NCBI GenBank assembly: GCA_025934475.1
Contig: JAICXZ010000223.1
Coordinates: forward strand, 1 to 5,997
DNA: 5,997 nt
Origin: Mucilaginibacter sp.
GTDB lineage: Bacteria; Bacteroidota; Bacteroidia; Sphingobacteriales; Sphingobacteriaceae
Reading direction: 5' to 3'
The position numbers and the translations under genes were made by a program. The notes below the pieces were generated by a model that saw nothing but the letters and a program-made list of their open reading frames with translations, did no database searches and was not told where the DNA came from. Below, piece after piece: positions 5,901 through 5,997 of this stretch; position 1 is the stretch's first letter; every line of letters begins with the position of its first letter.

Positions 5901-5928
5901 TAAAAATATGACATGGATCATATTTTTA
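5901..5928. promoter_or_regulatory. 28-bp palindrome, Crp/Fnr-family operator candidate
   Basis: TAAAAATATGA (5901-5911) and TCATATTTTTA (5918-5928) form a perfect 11-bp inverted repeat around the 6-nt spacer CATGGA. The core is TATGA, N6, TCATA, with the half-site spacing of Crp/Fnr-family sites (E. coli Crp: TGTGA, N6, TCACA) and symmetric changes in both halves. It lies between the leftward MFS gene and the right edge and may serve either side. Confidence 0.6.
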
Positions 5929-5946
5929 TGATATTTAATCATTAGA

Positions 5947-5967
5947 AATTAGGAAAATATCCTAATT
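5947..5967. promoter_or_regulatory. Second palindrome (AATTAGGA, 5-nt spacer, TCCTAATT)
   Basis: AATTAGGA (5947-5954) and TCCTAATT (5960-5967) are perfect 8-bp inverted repeats around AAATA. Size and symmetry suit a dimeric repressor such as an Rrf2-type protein, but I cannot assign the family. It lies 18 bp from the Crp/Fnr-like site, on the side away from the MFS gene, so it more likely controls a rightward gene outside the window. Nothing recognisable follows in 5968-5997. Confidence 0.45.
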
Positions 5968-5997
5968 CGGTGGCATTATCTTAAATTATCGACACCA

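Overview
The window looks like chromosomal DNA from a Bacteroidota bacterium, most likely family Sphingobacteriaceae (Mucilaginibacter/Pedobacter type). The basis is the surE-lpxB gene pair, start codons without a Shine-Dalgarno sequence, several matches to the Bacteroidota -7 promoter element TAnnTTTG in front of genes, and a TGACTCTTGATTC-type intergenic repeat that I associate from memory with that family. The genus is an inference; no rRNA or marker gene is present to confirm it.

Layout. At the left edge lies the 3' part of a CsbD-family stress-protein gene (2-172, +). It is followed by a 21-nt repeat in inverted plus tandem arrangement (178-241) and a pair of TCAATTGA palindromes (263-289). 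Next is an integral-membrane acyltransferase-3 family gene (301-1455, +). It runs tail to tail, with one base between stop codons, into a Uma2-family (DUF820) PD-(D/E)XK protein gene (1457-2008, -). Only 30 bp separates that gene from the divergent surE (2039-2812, +), and this gap holds two back-to-back TAnnTTTG elements. surE is followed after 6 bp by lpxB (2819-3943, +), which makes lipid A disaccharide.

Right of lpxB everything is on the minus strand. Two small uncharacterised genes (67 aa at 4216-4419 and 53 aa at 4007-4168) appear to form a mini-operon. It has a near-consensus promoter at 4425-4454 and a U-tailed hairpin terminator (3924-3954) that overlaps the end of lpxB. A 12-TM MFS transporter follows (4589-5791, -). 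Upstream of it, the window ends in a regulatory region with a 28-bp palindrome of Crp/Fnr type (5901-5928) and a second, different palindrome (5947-5967). Both probably serve a gene beyond the right edge and possibly the MFS gene too.

Functionally the window is mostly housekeeping and cell envelope: surE nucleotidase, lpxB for the outer membrane, and a membrane acyltransferase that probably decorates a glycan. The accessory genes are Uma2, MFS and the two small proteins. I see no CRISPR array, insertion sequence, prophage or tRNA/rRNA gene, and no clearly new multi-gene system. The least explained parts are the two small genes and the regulatory DNA between genes. No stretch longer than 300 bp lacks a gene; the longest is 5792-5997.
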